The notes under the pieces are model-generated. The model saw only the letters and a program-made list of their open reading frames with translations, made no database searches and had not been told where the DNA came from. Positions 50,131-61,568 of a DNA stretch of 64,000 nt are shown piece by piece. Made by a program: the position numbers and the translations under genes. Location: contig CM075853.1 of assembly GCA_037975125.1 (NCBI GenBank), positions 95,939,043-96,003,042 on the forward strand. Direction: 5' to 3'. Within the stretch, counting starts at the first letter, position 1. Each line of letters opens with the position of its first letter. The DNA is from Latrodectus hesperus (lineage: Eukaryota > Arthropoda > Arachnida > Araneae > Theridiidae).

Positions 50131-51755
50131 GGTTATATTATTCTTTTTATCGTATAAAGTTTTTATTTTCATTCAGCAGTTTCGCTCTAGGAAGAAGGCA
50201 TAATGTACATCAATGCTATTTCTCTTTAACTCTTTTAATTTTTTTAATGTATTTTTGATAGTTAAATACGAAAAAACATAGCTTCATTATACTCTTACAT
50301 AATTTTTTCCCACTAAATTCTGCAAAGTGAAATCACTAAAATGCTTTCAACTATCATTTAAATTTATCCATGATTAAATGATGAGAATGATATTTTGCTT
50401 CCATTCCTCCATATTAAATCAGCGATGAGGTAATAATAGACACTGAGAATATTTACAAGAACCTGCTAGTAGGATGGTCTTCAGCGGGGTTGAGTATAAA
50501 ACCCGCTACACGAGAGAAATTTCGTTTAACTTACCAAATCACTGCAGCGAAAAACAACAGCATTTTAATAAATAAATATTTGATATATAAAAAGAAAAAT
50601 ATGTTATCTGTATAACAGAGTATAGTACAAGATAAAGTTACTAAGCTGAATATACCGTAGAACACTGTTGCCTAGAAATTTCACAATAAGGAATATCTTG
50701 GGCACATTTTAAATTTTTCTGTGCAGTAAACCAAAATTTTGTTTCCCGTTTCATGTTATTGCTTGCTAAAATGTCTCATCACTGCCACTTTCTAAAATAT
50801 TTTCTTATATTTAATATTTTTCCCGTTTAGTTCAATTAAAATGAAATATTTTATTTGAAATGTGTTTGTGACGTTAAAGTTTTGTAACAGTAAGTATAAA
50901 ATATTTTACAAATATTTTTCAATTAATTAATTAAAATGTACAAATTAGGGTCTTTATTTATTTGATTGAATACATCTCACTTTATTGGACATTTTATATT
51001 TCACTTTGTTACACTTAATTTTACATACATATTATTCACTCTATTTCACATACAAACTAATTAAACCATTAATCAAACTAAATTTACTTCGAAAATAAAG
51101 TAATTTTAGTTTCAATTTAATTATATATATATATTCAAATATGATCACATAATAATCACAGGATCATTATGAAATCTGACTGCATTAAAATAAGATTTAA
51201 TGCGTGTTTAAAATGTACGCGTAGTATTTAAAGTTTGTAACAAGAAATTTTGATCATAAGCACTTTTCGGATGAAGATAGAAAAATTTTGATAATACGTT
51301 AAATTTATTTCTGTTAAGATCACAGAAAACATATTTTCCCCTTAAAATATTTATTTTGTAATTCATTTTGAAAAATTTGTTTACTTATATATATTTTTTT
51401 CTAAAGTATACCTTAATGTCTAATTATATGAAGAAAAAACTTCAACCTGTGGTTTAGTTATCATTTTGTGGATAATTGTTACGGATGATGTCCTATTTGA
51501 GATGACACTATAGTTTAAAATGGATTCTGGGATATTAAATCCCTTAAAAAAAGCTAAAAAACAGTATAATTTTAACCGTTAGGATATCTACGACGTTGTC
51601 AAAGGACAGATGAAGAGGAATCAGAAAATAACACAGTATTTTTAGTTTATCTGGGCACGTCAGATTTAACTTTAAATATAGCTTCCTTTATTTATAATAC
51701 ATATCTTATATTCTTAATACAAAATGTGATACTTTATTAAACAGAATAATAGAAC
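50131..51755. other. AT-rich noncoding DNA
   Basis: No gene or element recognised. Confidence 0.5.
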
Positions 51756-51905
51756 CCACCGTAGCTTAGTGATAGGATAGTGCTCTTCTGGCTGAAGGTC
51801 GCGGTTCGATCCCACGCACCGCTGAACAAAAGGAAATAGATATCAGGGCTCAGGCTTTTCCATGCAAACCTATCGGGATTTATCAAATTTACTTCTTTGC
51901 GACAC
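51756..51905 (+). mobile_element. tRNA-like SINE head
   Basis: The sequence from ACCGTAGCTTAGTGATAGG (A-box-like, starting near 51758) to GGTTCGATCCC (B-box, 51802-51812) has the spacing of a tRNA promoter. The anticodon arm does not fold into a regular 5-bp stem with a 7-nt loop, and the acceptor ends do not pair, so this is not a functional tRNA. A SINE is the likely source. The body downstream is not related to the two SINEs with CAA tails. The right boundary is uncertain. Confidence 0.55.
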
Positions 51906-52587
51906 ATAACTATAGTCTACCTTTTATATTTAAGAATTTCTTATGCAGTTGGTATTAAAATGTCTTACAACAGCCTTACGCCATCCAATACGAGGCGCCA
52001 AAGATTACATCAAGTAAGATGTTTTCAGATAGATTAGTCAATATTATTTGCTTCTGGAATTTTTCACATATTCACAATAAAATTTTTTTATGTTCGGTAA
52101 TTCAGTAAATATATCAGCACTTCATAAATTGACATTTTATTTTAGCGACGAAGTTGACACCTGTGCTAATTCTTTCTTTTTGAAATTTCTACGAATACTA
52201 ATGAGAATTACAGATATTTAAGCATTTACTTCCATCAAATACCATGATAAATACCAAGAATACATTAACAAATTTATTAGGAGCAAACGGAAGCACGGCA
52301 TTAATTTCTATTCGTTCGATGCTGGCTAACCTAATCAAAGTGGACTTCCATTCTAAAGAGCATGAGCAAACTTGATAAGTTTACATATTTACACACATAT
52401 TTGATACTTAATAGCAGATATATTGAATACTGAAGACTGCTGTCAGGTACTTGAAAAACCTCTGTATATTGTTTTTCCAAAAGAATTCTTAACAGATAGT
52501 GCGCAATATTCTAGTTCACAAGTTAAAAAATCTAGAAAAATCTATATTAATCTGAAAGGATGTGCACATAGAGAGTTGAAACTCGAT
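51906..52587. other. AT-rich noncoding DNA
   Basis: No gene recognised. It may contain the rest of the preceding SINE up to about 52015. Confidence 0.45.
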
Positions 52588-52733
52588 ATTTCGCATCTTT
52601 AAGTACCGAATTGGAAATTAAATGCTTAGTGCTTTGACCTTCAACTCAGTGATTCGTGGTTTTCATTCCACCTCGGCATGAATGTCTAAAATGATTTGGA
52701 ATCAACCTAAGTTTTAATTGCTAATCGGACAAG

Positions 52734-52735
<2 letters not shown>
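52588..52735 (+). mobile_element. Second SINE family (decayed copy 2)
   Basis: GGTTTTCATTCCACCTCGGC (52658-52677), then TGAATGTCT and ATTTGGAATC, align with the B-box region and body of the element at 45823-45871. The B-box is decayed. The copy ends next to a (CA)n tract. Confidence 0.45.

Positions 52736-52738
<3 letters not shown>

Positions 52739-52824
<86 letters not shown>
52739..52824. repeat. Compound (CA)n-(TA)n microsatellite
   Basis: About 43 bp of CA followed by about 42 bp of TA. It lies 140 bp outside the left end of the reverse-transcriptase element. Confidence 0.96.
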
Positions 52825-52828
<4 letters not shown>

Positions 52829-53132
52829 AAAATACATATATGAATATAAAGTAATAAATACAATGCTAGAAATATAATGTTGTAACTACAATGCATAATA
52901 GGAAATCTAGCCAGCGCAAAAGCAGCTAAAGAAAGATTTGCCTATATAAATAAGATAGAAGAAAAAAACATGAAGAAAAGTAAAATCAGAAACATAAAAT
53001 TGGAAAGATACTAAAGTATATGAAGCAAAAGACAAGAAGGCATAGGGACCATGTCTTCATCAGGAGGGAGATGGTCAGCTATGCAAAAATGATGTACATC
53101 ATTTATACATAAAAAAAATTTACATCATTTAG

Positions 53133-53852
53133 TTTATCTACTGTATTAATTCTTTTGACTTTAAAGACCTTTTTACTAGTATTCCCATAGATAAACTAAA
53201 TGATGTACTACACCTTTATTATCAGGACTATAGAAACTTATTAAATATTAATTTTGATTACTGGAATAATTTAGTTAAAATGTGTATTTATAATAATTTT
53301 ATATTTAACGGTGAAAATATTTTTATTCAAAATTGTGGAATTCCACAGGGATCCTACTTTTCTAGCACACTAGCAAATTTATTTTTGACATTATTTTGAA
53401 AAAAAAACTTCTTTTATCAATATCCTTTTGCTTTTCGATACATAGATGATTTCATTATTTTCAACAATTTAAAATTTGAAGATACTTCTAAAACTATTTA
53501 CCCTGAAGAACTTTCTCTAATTAAAACTAATTTATGTGAAACTAAAACAGAATTTCTGGATTTATTTATCACTATTGATAATTCCACTACATATATAGAC
53601 ATTTTCGACAAAACTAAACAGTTTAATTTTCATGTTAATAAGTTAATTTCTTGGAACTCCAATATTTCTTTAAAAATATACAGAAACATTATATTTAATG
53701 AGCTTAATCGCATTTATATAATCTGTAACAATTATGAATATACTAAAAATCAAATTAAACGCTTAATAGCTCACCTAAAAAATAACAATATTCCAATTAA
53801 TTTTATTTTAAAATATGTAGGAAGTAGGGAATCGCTTGTAAGATTAAAGTAA
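53133..53852 (+). pseudogene. Partial reverse transcriptase with one in-frame TGA
   Basis: The frame stays open for 240 codons from 53133 to TAA (53850-53852) except for a TGA at 53397-53399 (codon 89). Motifs in order are FDFKDLFTSIP at codons 8-18 (catalytic aspartate of motif A), GIPQGS at 69-74 (motif B), FRYIDDFIIF around the YIDD box at 103-106 (motif C) and TEFLDLFITI downstream. A C-terminal region has IDIFDKTKQFNF. This YPEEL...FLDL...DK order is shared with an invertebrate reverse-transcriptase family I recall as Penelope-like or unclassified. The finger subdomain is missing and there is no in-frame start. If the TGA derives from a tryptophan codon, a single base change made it. It is too short to be a working enzyme. 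Confidence 0.8.
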
Positions 53853-54289
53853 TGCGTAGTTTTTATAACTACAGAAGGGCCACCCAAGCATTGAAGTTCT
53901 TACAAGAATCCTGAAAATACCTACATATATACACTTTATTTTATACATAACTAAAACTTAAATCCCCTTTAATACGCTTTAACTTTTTAAACCACTTTAA
54001 CTTTTTGAATTTAATTACTTCTGGCAATATTTCTTCATTCTAATTTCAAATTTACTTTTGGCAACTTCCTTCTATTCTCATATATAAATTCAATCTGATT
54101 TACTGGCTTTTGTATTTTGTATTTTCTACTGTTTGTATTTTTTTACTGTATGTATTTTTCTACTTTTGTGAGTATTTTTTCTACTAATGTGAGTATTTTC
54201 ATCTATAGTGAGTATTTTTATTTTTCTGCATATATATTTATCTTTTCTACATATATTTAGTCTAATTTTTAATTAAGTTCTTTTAATAC

Positions 54290-54361
54290 GAACACTCTTC
54301 GGGGGAACTGCTCGAAGATTTTTAGACATTTGTCCTTCGAGCATGTCAGAAAAGAGTGTTC
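54290..54361 (+). repeat. Bipartite hairpin at the edge of the right terminal repeat
   Basis: GAACACTCTT (54290-54299) pairs with 54352-54361, and inside it TGCTCGAAG (54309-54317) pairs with 54335-54343. The two stems have 10 and 9 perfect pairs. The structure abuts the right terminal repeat and may be the element's 3' recognition hairpin. Confidence 0.7.
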
Positions 54362-54487
54362 ATTTTTGCATAGCTGACCATCTCCCTCCTGATGAAGAAT
54401 GGTCCCTATGCCTTCTTGTCTTTTGCTTCATATACTTTAGTATCTTTCCAATTTTATATTTCTGATTTTACTTTTCTTCATGTTTTA

Positions 54488-54488
<1 letters not shown>

Positions 54489-54551
<63 letters not shown>
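54489..54551. repeat. (TA)n microsatellite
   Basis: About 60 bp of TA directly outside the reverse-transcriptase element. Confidence 0.96.
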
Positions 54552-54556
<5 letters not shown>

Positions 54557-54859
54557 CAGTCACAAAGATTTTGTCGTTGCTATCCTTCAATAAAAGGGTC
54601 GCCAAAAAATTAGAAGACGCCTCAATAACTAACACGCAATAAGTGGAAAAATAAAATCAAATAATTTATGTAAACGCATCGTTCTTTGAATGATCGATTT
54701 TATCAAATTGGCAATTATCAAAGAAGGCTTTTCCTTTCTATAACATAACCTAAAGTGTTGAAAAAACCTAGAACGGAAATTAAAAAAGAAAAAAATCGAA
54801 GAAAAAGAATCAGATCTCCTAAAGGGATAGAGAAAGCCGTTACCTCTTAGTTAAATGAT

Positions 54860-55095
54860 ACAATTATTTTCTTATTTAAATTTAAAAAGATAAGCTGCAG
54901 CGTTGACGAGTGACGGGGAATTTCCGTCCAAAATTGCGAGAGTGCACCTGCGAAGAAACGAGTTACATTTCCTGCGCTATCGATAATTCTATGCAAATGT
55001 ATCGCTCGCATTGTCTCTGACAATCTAGAGCGCACGTGACTCGCGTATCTGCAGAAGTTCGACAGTCTAATCGTATCTTATTAACGTATTAAATC
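54860..55095. promoter_or_regulatory. Candidate cis-regulatory block with kappaB, DRE, octamer and E-box motifs
   Basis: This compact G+C-richer block has no significant frame. Within about 125 bp it carries GGGAATTTCC (54916-54925, a perfect Rel/Dorsal kappaB site), CACCTG near 54946, TATCGATA (54978-54985, the DRE core), ATGCAAAT (54991-54998, the POU octamer) and CACGTG (55033-55038). Exact consensus sites of four factor classes so close together are unlikely in AT-rich background. Promoter or enhancer activity is inferred. Confidence 0.4.
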
Positions 55096-55950
55096 ACGAT
55101 GTGAGTTATGTAGCTAGAGGAGCTGTAATGAAGAATTTATATAAGAAAAGCTTTGTTTTCTTAATGCATATGAGAATAAAGAGCTATAGAAACAAAAAAT
55201 ACATTTATGCATATCATTATGCTTTAAGCACTTTATGAAAACCATTATTTATGAACCTTCATGGAAGTATGACATACATAGGAGCAACATATTACATTAA
55301 AATTACATTTATTAAGATGGATTTTGTAATTAAATAACAAATTTAGATTATAGGATACAATTGTTCATGTATAAAAATTTTAATGGACACTTCAGTGTTA
55401 AAATTTATTGAATAATTAATTAATTTACTATATAATTTATTGATAAACTATTTTCAATTTGAATTTTTCTTCAAATGTATTGTTAATATTTTCCCTAAGT
55501 AAAATACAATAGCAAATATATTTTCAAACTGCACTGCTATAATTTTGAATAGGGAAAAAAGAAATAAGAAAAACCACATGTTATATTAAATTAGTTTATT
55601 GTGATATGCTTCTGACTGTTAATTTCTGCCAACACACAGAATTCTCTAAATATAACAACGATAATTAAAAAAACAATGTAAATTTTGGTCAAGTGACGAC
55701 ATATGAGTTAGTACCCTTCTTTTCATGTCATGCCAGACAAATGGAGGAATTGGATGGTATGGAACTTACTTAAATCCAGTCAACATGACAGTCTTTAGCT
55801 GAATTAAGCATCTAACTCATTGTCTTCATATCGCAAGAGAGACATCTTTTCCTACCAAGGCACCGCCAATTTTTTTTAAGTCCCTGTGTCTTATCGTTTT
55901 TAACACTTTGCGAGTATATTTAATATTTTTAATGTCGAAAATTTGCAATT
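55096..55950. other. AT-rich noncoding DNA
   Basis: No gene or element recognised. Confidence 0.5.
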
Positions 55951-55955
55951 TTTCA

Positions 55956-56019
55956 ACTGTAATAACAGTTGTAACAACTGTTATTACAGTAATCTCTTGT
56001 ATAACAACTGTTATTACAG
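55956..56019. repeat. 35-bp perfect palindrome with a third arm copy
   Basis: Arms of 17 bp (55956-55972 and 55974-55990) around a single central base form a perfect palindrome. A third copy of the 16-bp arm ACAACTGTTATTACAG lies at 56004-56019. Frames on both strands give the same VITVVTTVITV pattern because of the symmetry. They are not genes. Confidence 0.92.
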
Positions 56020-57787
56020 ATATTATTTTTTTTATTGTAATAACAATAAAAGGTATAATATCATTTATAAGAGCATACGCCATTAACTGTTTTTTTAGTT
56101 TTTCATGTAAATTTGATCTACCTCAAATAACACTTAAAAGTAATGTTATGTTTTGCAGCATCATTTAAAAAGAATATTATAATTCCATAAACACTGTGAT
56201 TTGTTTATCATTTCCTAAGCTTCAAGACTAGGTTTTTTTAACATTAAAAAACACCAATAATAGGGAAAGTCTACATCGGTTACGGAAAGAAAACAATACT
56301 GTTCTTAATTTACATCATTCATAACAAATACCTTTTCTTATGAATATTTAGTTAGTTTCACATGGAAAAATTTATTTATTGTATTGTCTTTCGACATCGT
56401 TGAATCTGAACACTATATGCGAAAACAATTATTACATTACTTTCATTAGCTTGCATCATTTATAGTTTTCATAATTTGTTCGCAAATTTAATTAGGTATC
56501 TTAAAATCTATAATTTTTCCAAAATCACATTTTCGTTTAAGGACAAAATACTTTTCCCTCGTCTATTGCCATGCATATTGCTTTAAATTTTTCTGATTTT
56601 GAAATGATTTTTATTATATTTTTTACTGGCAACTTTAAATGAATACAATGTACTGAATTTTACATTAACAAACAATATTTTTTAAAATAATTCCATTCAA
56701 TAATTATAGGTATGCACTTTAAGTCTAGATATCTAGTTTTAAAAATATTAAAACCGATTAACATTTTTCAGGAACATCATTTAGGCAAAATTTTACATTT
56801 TTTTAATATATCAATCATTGTTTGTTGTAATTTTTGTTCGTAGTTTTGCTCATGGATTTTTTTGTTTTCAAATAAAAACTATATGTTTATAATATATCAT
56901 ACTATATGTTTTATATATATCTCGTCTCTTCATAATTTTTGGATATTATACACTTTATTTTCTTTATTAAGCATAAATTCAATGATAAAAACAAGGAAAG
57001 TATGAAACTATCCCCATTTTGTAAACCATAAAATAACAAAGAACCAATCCTTTGATTAAGTAAAACCTAAATGAAAAGATTGGTTTTATTTCACTTTTCG
57101 GTTATTATTATCACATTTTTTGGACATATGGATAAATGGATTAATATCTACAAACTAAATACCACTCTTACAAGTTACTACAACCGAGCTTGGAATTAGC
57201 CTCATGTAAAATGGAACAAAAGACTACGTCACTAACCTTTCCGCTCTCAATTTTTATTTATTTATTTTTATTTAAATTTTAATAAAATCTAACAAGAAGT
57301 CTTGGAAAGTATCACGTTACGAAATTTACTATTTATTTTCATTGAAATAAGATGAACTTTTTTTTTCAAATATAATTTATGAATATTTTTTCATTATTAC
57401 ATTTTTTACAAAATATCCATAATATGTAATTTTATAAAAATTTTCACCCATTTCCTGTCAATAAACATAAATACGTGTAATCATTGGTGCTTGGAATATT
57501 AATAAAATCAAATAGCAAATTTTCTATAATGACCTAGCTTATTATTTTTATAAAGAGTTTTTGGAAATACTATAGAAATGAATATATCTTCACAATCATT
57601 GTTAAGAAAATGATTTATAAAAATATATTTTGTACTAATACATCATCTAAGGTGCATTTCATGCATTATTTCGTTGTAAAACAAAACCAATTTCTTTTAG
57701 ATGAATTAGCTTAATGTTGCATTTATATTTCATCAATATACAAGGAAAAATATCTATGTGAAATACATTTACTCAAATGTAACTAAC
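56020..57787. other. AT-rich noncoding DNA
   Basis: No gene or element recognised. Confidence 0.5.
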
Positions 57788-57789
57788 TA

Positions 57790-59336
57790 CACTGGTCTCC
57801 AAAAGTTAAGGAACAACATGTTTTTCGAAGTTTATCATAAAAAATGACACTAACAAAACAATTTACAGTTTATATAAATGATAAAAACGAACTTTATGCA
57901 AATTTATGCAAAAACGGTAGCTATAATTTTTTTTATAGTTAAGAATAGCTATATATGAGTGAGAGAAAATATGCAAATATAAGCCTTTCGTAATTACGCG
58001 TGTAACTTGTTGATTTACAACTTTTGTTAGCAGTTTCCTCGACAATAGGCAGTGGGGTCCCGCAATGTCTGAGAGAAGCCGTTTGCCCGATTCGTTAAGG
58101 TGGTGGGCGGTCGGATGGATGGAAATGGGGTTATCACAGGCTGATGCTGCTAGACGCCTTAATGTGTCTCGCAGTGTGGTCCACCATCTCTGGATTCAAT
58201 ATCAAACTGAAGCTTCTGTATCCAGAAGACATGTTCCAGGCCGACCACGAGTCAAAACACCTGCAGAAGACCGTTTTATAGCTCTTTCGGTCCGAAGGAG
58301 AAGAAGAATTTCTGTTCCACAACTTGTTGCAGACCTCTCTGTAGCATCGAGGAGAAGAATAACCGCTAGTACGGTACGAAGGCGTCTTCACCATGCAGGT
58401 CTCTATACAAGGCGACCAGTTGTGTGTGTACCCCTCACTGGACGACAAAGAAGGGCTCGCTTATCTTGGGCAAGAGAACACGTTTCCTGGACCAGACAGC
58501 AATGGGCTTCTGTATTCTTCACAGACGAGTCCAGATTCACATTGGAGAGCGATTCAGGACATCTTCTGATCTGGAGGGAACAAAACACCAGATACTACCA
58601 ATCCAACATTGAGTAAAGAGACAGTTACAGCGGCGTAGGAATGATGGTTTGTGCTGGGATCTCAGTCGGTGGCCAAACTGACCTGCATGTGCTCCAGGGA
58701 GGAACTGTGACTGGCGTGAGATATAGGGATGAGATCCTTGATCCATATATCTGCCCATATGCCGGTGCAATTGGCAATGATTTCATTCTGATATATGATA
58801 ACGCACGTGTTCACCGAGCTGTAGTTGTTGAGGGATATCTTGAGGATCTTGGTTTGGAGCGATCTCCAGACCTGAATCCAATAGAACATGTGTGGGAGTA
58901 TCTTGGTAGACGGATTGCTGCTTTAAATCCTCCTCCATGGTCCTTAGGAGAGCTGGAACAAAGCTTATTCCGTGTCTGGTCTTCGCTTCCCATTTCGGTA
59001 ACCGACAATTTAATTGACAGCATAAAAAGTCGATGCCGCCAATGCACGCAAGATAGGGGTGGGCATATCCCATATCAAAACTCATTTTTGTTATGCTTCT
59101 ATTACTTTTTACCACATAAAACTGTGATTATTCTTTTTTCCAAGAATGGACTTTTGCAGCGAGATTGCATTTTTTTGTTGTAAATACTTTTTGCTTTTCT
59201 CTTATGTAAACTTCTATGTTGCAGTCAATAAATAACTGTTTCGTGCACACGTCATCCAAATTTCGTGTTTCTACATTCATTCATTTGAAAATTAGGCACA
59301 AAAAACTGATTGTTCCTTAACTTTTTGAGGCCAGTG
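57790..59336 (+). mobile_element. Tc1-like transposon, copy B (best preserved)
   Basis: The 1,547-bp element has 27-bp terminal inverted repeats (57790-57816 and 59310-59336) that differ at two positions and share AAAAGTTAAGGAACAA. TA flanks both sides (57788-57789 and 59337-59338). It holds one nearly complete transposase. Compared with copies A and C the TIRs and frame are well kept, so this is the youngest Tc1 insertion here. It belongs to a different Tc1 family from A and C, as the termini and proteins differ. Confidence 0.95.
58065..59183 (+). pseudogene. Tc1-like transposase, near-complete, with one stop and a shortened DDE spacing
   Basis: The frame runs from ATG 58065 to the stop at 59181-59183 (372 positions) with a single in-frame TAA at 58614-58616 (position 184). 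Two helix-turn-helix regions (about residues 10-50 and 70-115) are separated by the GRPRVKT minor-groove motif at 59-65. The catalytic residues are D154 in FFTDESRF, D245 in IYDNARVH and E274 in DLNPIEHVW. Only 28 residues separate the last two, where Tc1 proteins have 34. The segment usually reading like MDWPAR before SPDLNPIE is missing, an 18-bp in-frame deletion. The usual C terminus, RGGHIPY, is reached near residue 341, and the frame then runs on about 30 residues because the normal stop is lost. The enzyme is very probably inactive as encoded. Confidence 0.92.
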
Positions 59337-59338
59337 TA

Positions 59339-60170
<832 letters not shown>

Positions 60171-61560
60171 CTAAATTAAGATGATTGTAAATTTTTAAAG
60201 TATTTTCATTTATTTCATTAAAAGCATTAAAACATTAAATTTTAATTAATTTAAAAAAATACTAGTCATGTTTAGATTCATTGTATAAAAATGTTAAGCC
60301 TTTTTCTTATAAAAGCCATGCCTTGCTATTTTTATTTGTTATACAGGAAGAAAGATAAATGTTATTTAAAATAAATAAGATAAATCTTTTGCTCCTTATT
60401 TATATTTAATTTAACTAATATGAAAGGAATGCTACAATATGTTTACTAATTAAGTGTTTGAAAAATCTTGTATTTTTTAATATAAATGTAGCACTTTATT
60501 AATATTTAATTATTTCTCTAGAAGAAAGAGTCAAACAACATTGAAACAGTTTAAATAATAGATAATTTGATTTGATTATTTGTATTTAAGCTAATTATTA
60601 TTAAAGAAGAATTAAAAATATTTCAGATCGTTACTGCAAAATTATTTTATACATTTTTTTAAAATAAAGGGATCACTTATAAAAACTTGTAATTTTTGCT
60701 CCAGAAGAAAATGTAAATCATTTGGAAATAATTTAAACATATATTTTTTATTTGATTTACATTTAATTTATCCAATTAACAGAAAAATCTCATTCTTTTA
60801 AAAAGTAATTTTATTATATGTTTATTAATTAGTATTCATCAGTATGATACTTTTGCACTAGAAAAAAAGTAAAGTGTCTCAAAATAATTTTAATATGTAA
60901 AAATTCTGCTTATATTAAAATTAATTAAATTTGAAAAATGTCAAAATTTATGTTTTGTGTTTATCTATATAAATTAATACATTTTTTGAAAGTAAAACGG
61001 GACCATAGCAATTTGTAATTTACTCAAGATAAAAAAAATTTCTCATCAAAATCATTTAATAAACGAAATTTTAAGTTCATTTGTATTAAAGGCAGTTTTC
61101 GAAAAAAAGTAAACTGTAAAGTATTTAAAGTTAATAATGAAAAAGTATACTTATTTAAATAAAAAGTTTGCCATAAATATGTGTCTTTCTTTTGAGTAGA
61201 AAAAAAAATCATAACTTGCGAAATAATTTAAATGTGAAATTTTTTTCTATTTTTACATTAAACTGAATTAACATAGCATGCTATAATATGCTAATTTTAA
61301 AGAATATACACTTTTTAAAATAAAAACACTGAAGACCTCAGCAACTGTTATTTAAGGAAACACACTTACTATTTTGGAGTAATTTTAATAAATATTGACA
61401 TTATTAAAAGATTATAATGTGTTTTAGTTTATTAACAGATATGTGCACTTATAAACTAAAAGCAATGTTACATAAATGTATAGAAATATTATTAAAAAAG
61501 AAAAATATGTACTGTTTTGAAACATTTTCACTAAAAGAAATTTTGACTTCATTTACAAAT
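60171..61560 (+). repeat. Highly diverged tandem array, ~170-bp unit
   Basis: A recurring core resembling CTTGTAATTTTTGCTCCAGA, then AGAAAATG...ATCATTT..AAATAATTTAAA, appears with anchors near 60347, 60520, 60703, 60860, 61027, 61198, 61355 and 61534. Intervals are 157-183 bp, mean about 170 bp. Some units share a second block (ATATGTTTATTAATTAGT-like) at an offset position. Identity between units is low, so this is an old satellite-like array. It ends where Tc1 copy C begins. Confidence 0.6.
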
Positions 61561-61568
61561 ATAATTTA

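Larger units (their letters stand above)
52965..54486 (+). mobile_element. Reverse-transcriptase element between ~127-bp inverted terminal repeats (Penelope-like or unclassified)
   Basis: The ends are inverted repeats of 128 and 127 bp (52965-53092 and 54360-54486). Apart from about one substitution and one single-base indel they are identical, so the copy is young or has been homogenised. Between them lies a partial reverse-transcriptase frame and a noncoding 3' part. A (TA)n tract begins right outside the right end (54489), and a (CA)n(TA)n tract lies 140 bp outside the left. Penelope-like elements can carry terminal repeats in inverted orientation, and the reverse-transcriptase motifs resemble a YIDD family seen in several invertebrates. 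No GIY-YIG endonuclease remains. The 5' portion of the frame is missing and a fold-back occurs at the left (53121-53140 versus 53188-53207). Classification is tentative. Confidence 0.72.

Noticed and set aside
51756..51824. Functional tRNA gene
   Set aside because: A- and B-boxes are present, but the anticodon arm and acceptor stem do not fold correctly. A SINE head is more likely.
54360..54486. Complete hammerhead ribozyme in the terminal repeat
   Set aside because: CTGATGA is present, but no GAAA box follows at a suitable distance and the stems do not form around it. Kept only as a lead.
55826..56168. Overlapping frames with VITVVTTVITV on both strands
   Set aside because: The symmetry comes from the DNA palindrome at 55956-55990, not from a protein repeat.
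58134..59115. Several minus-strand frames inside Tc1 copy B
   Set aside because: They are shadows of the plus-strand transposase with its DDE motifs.
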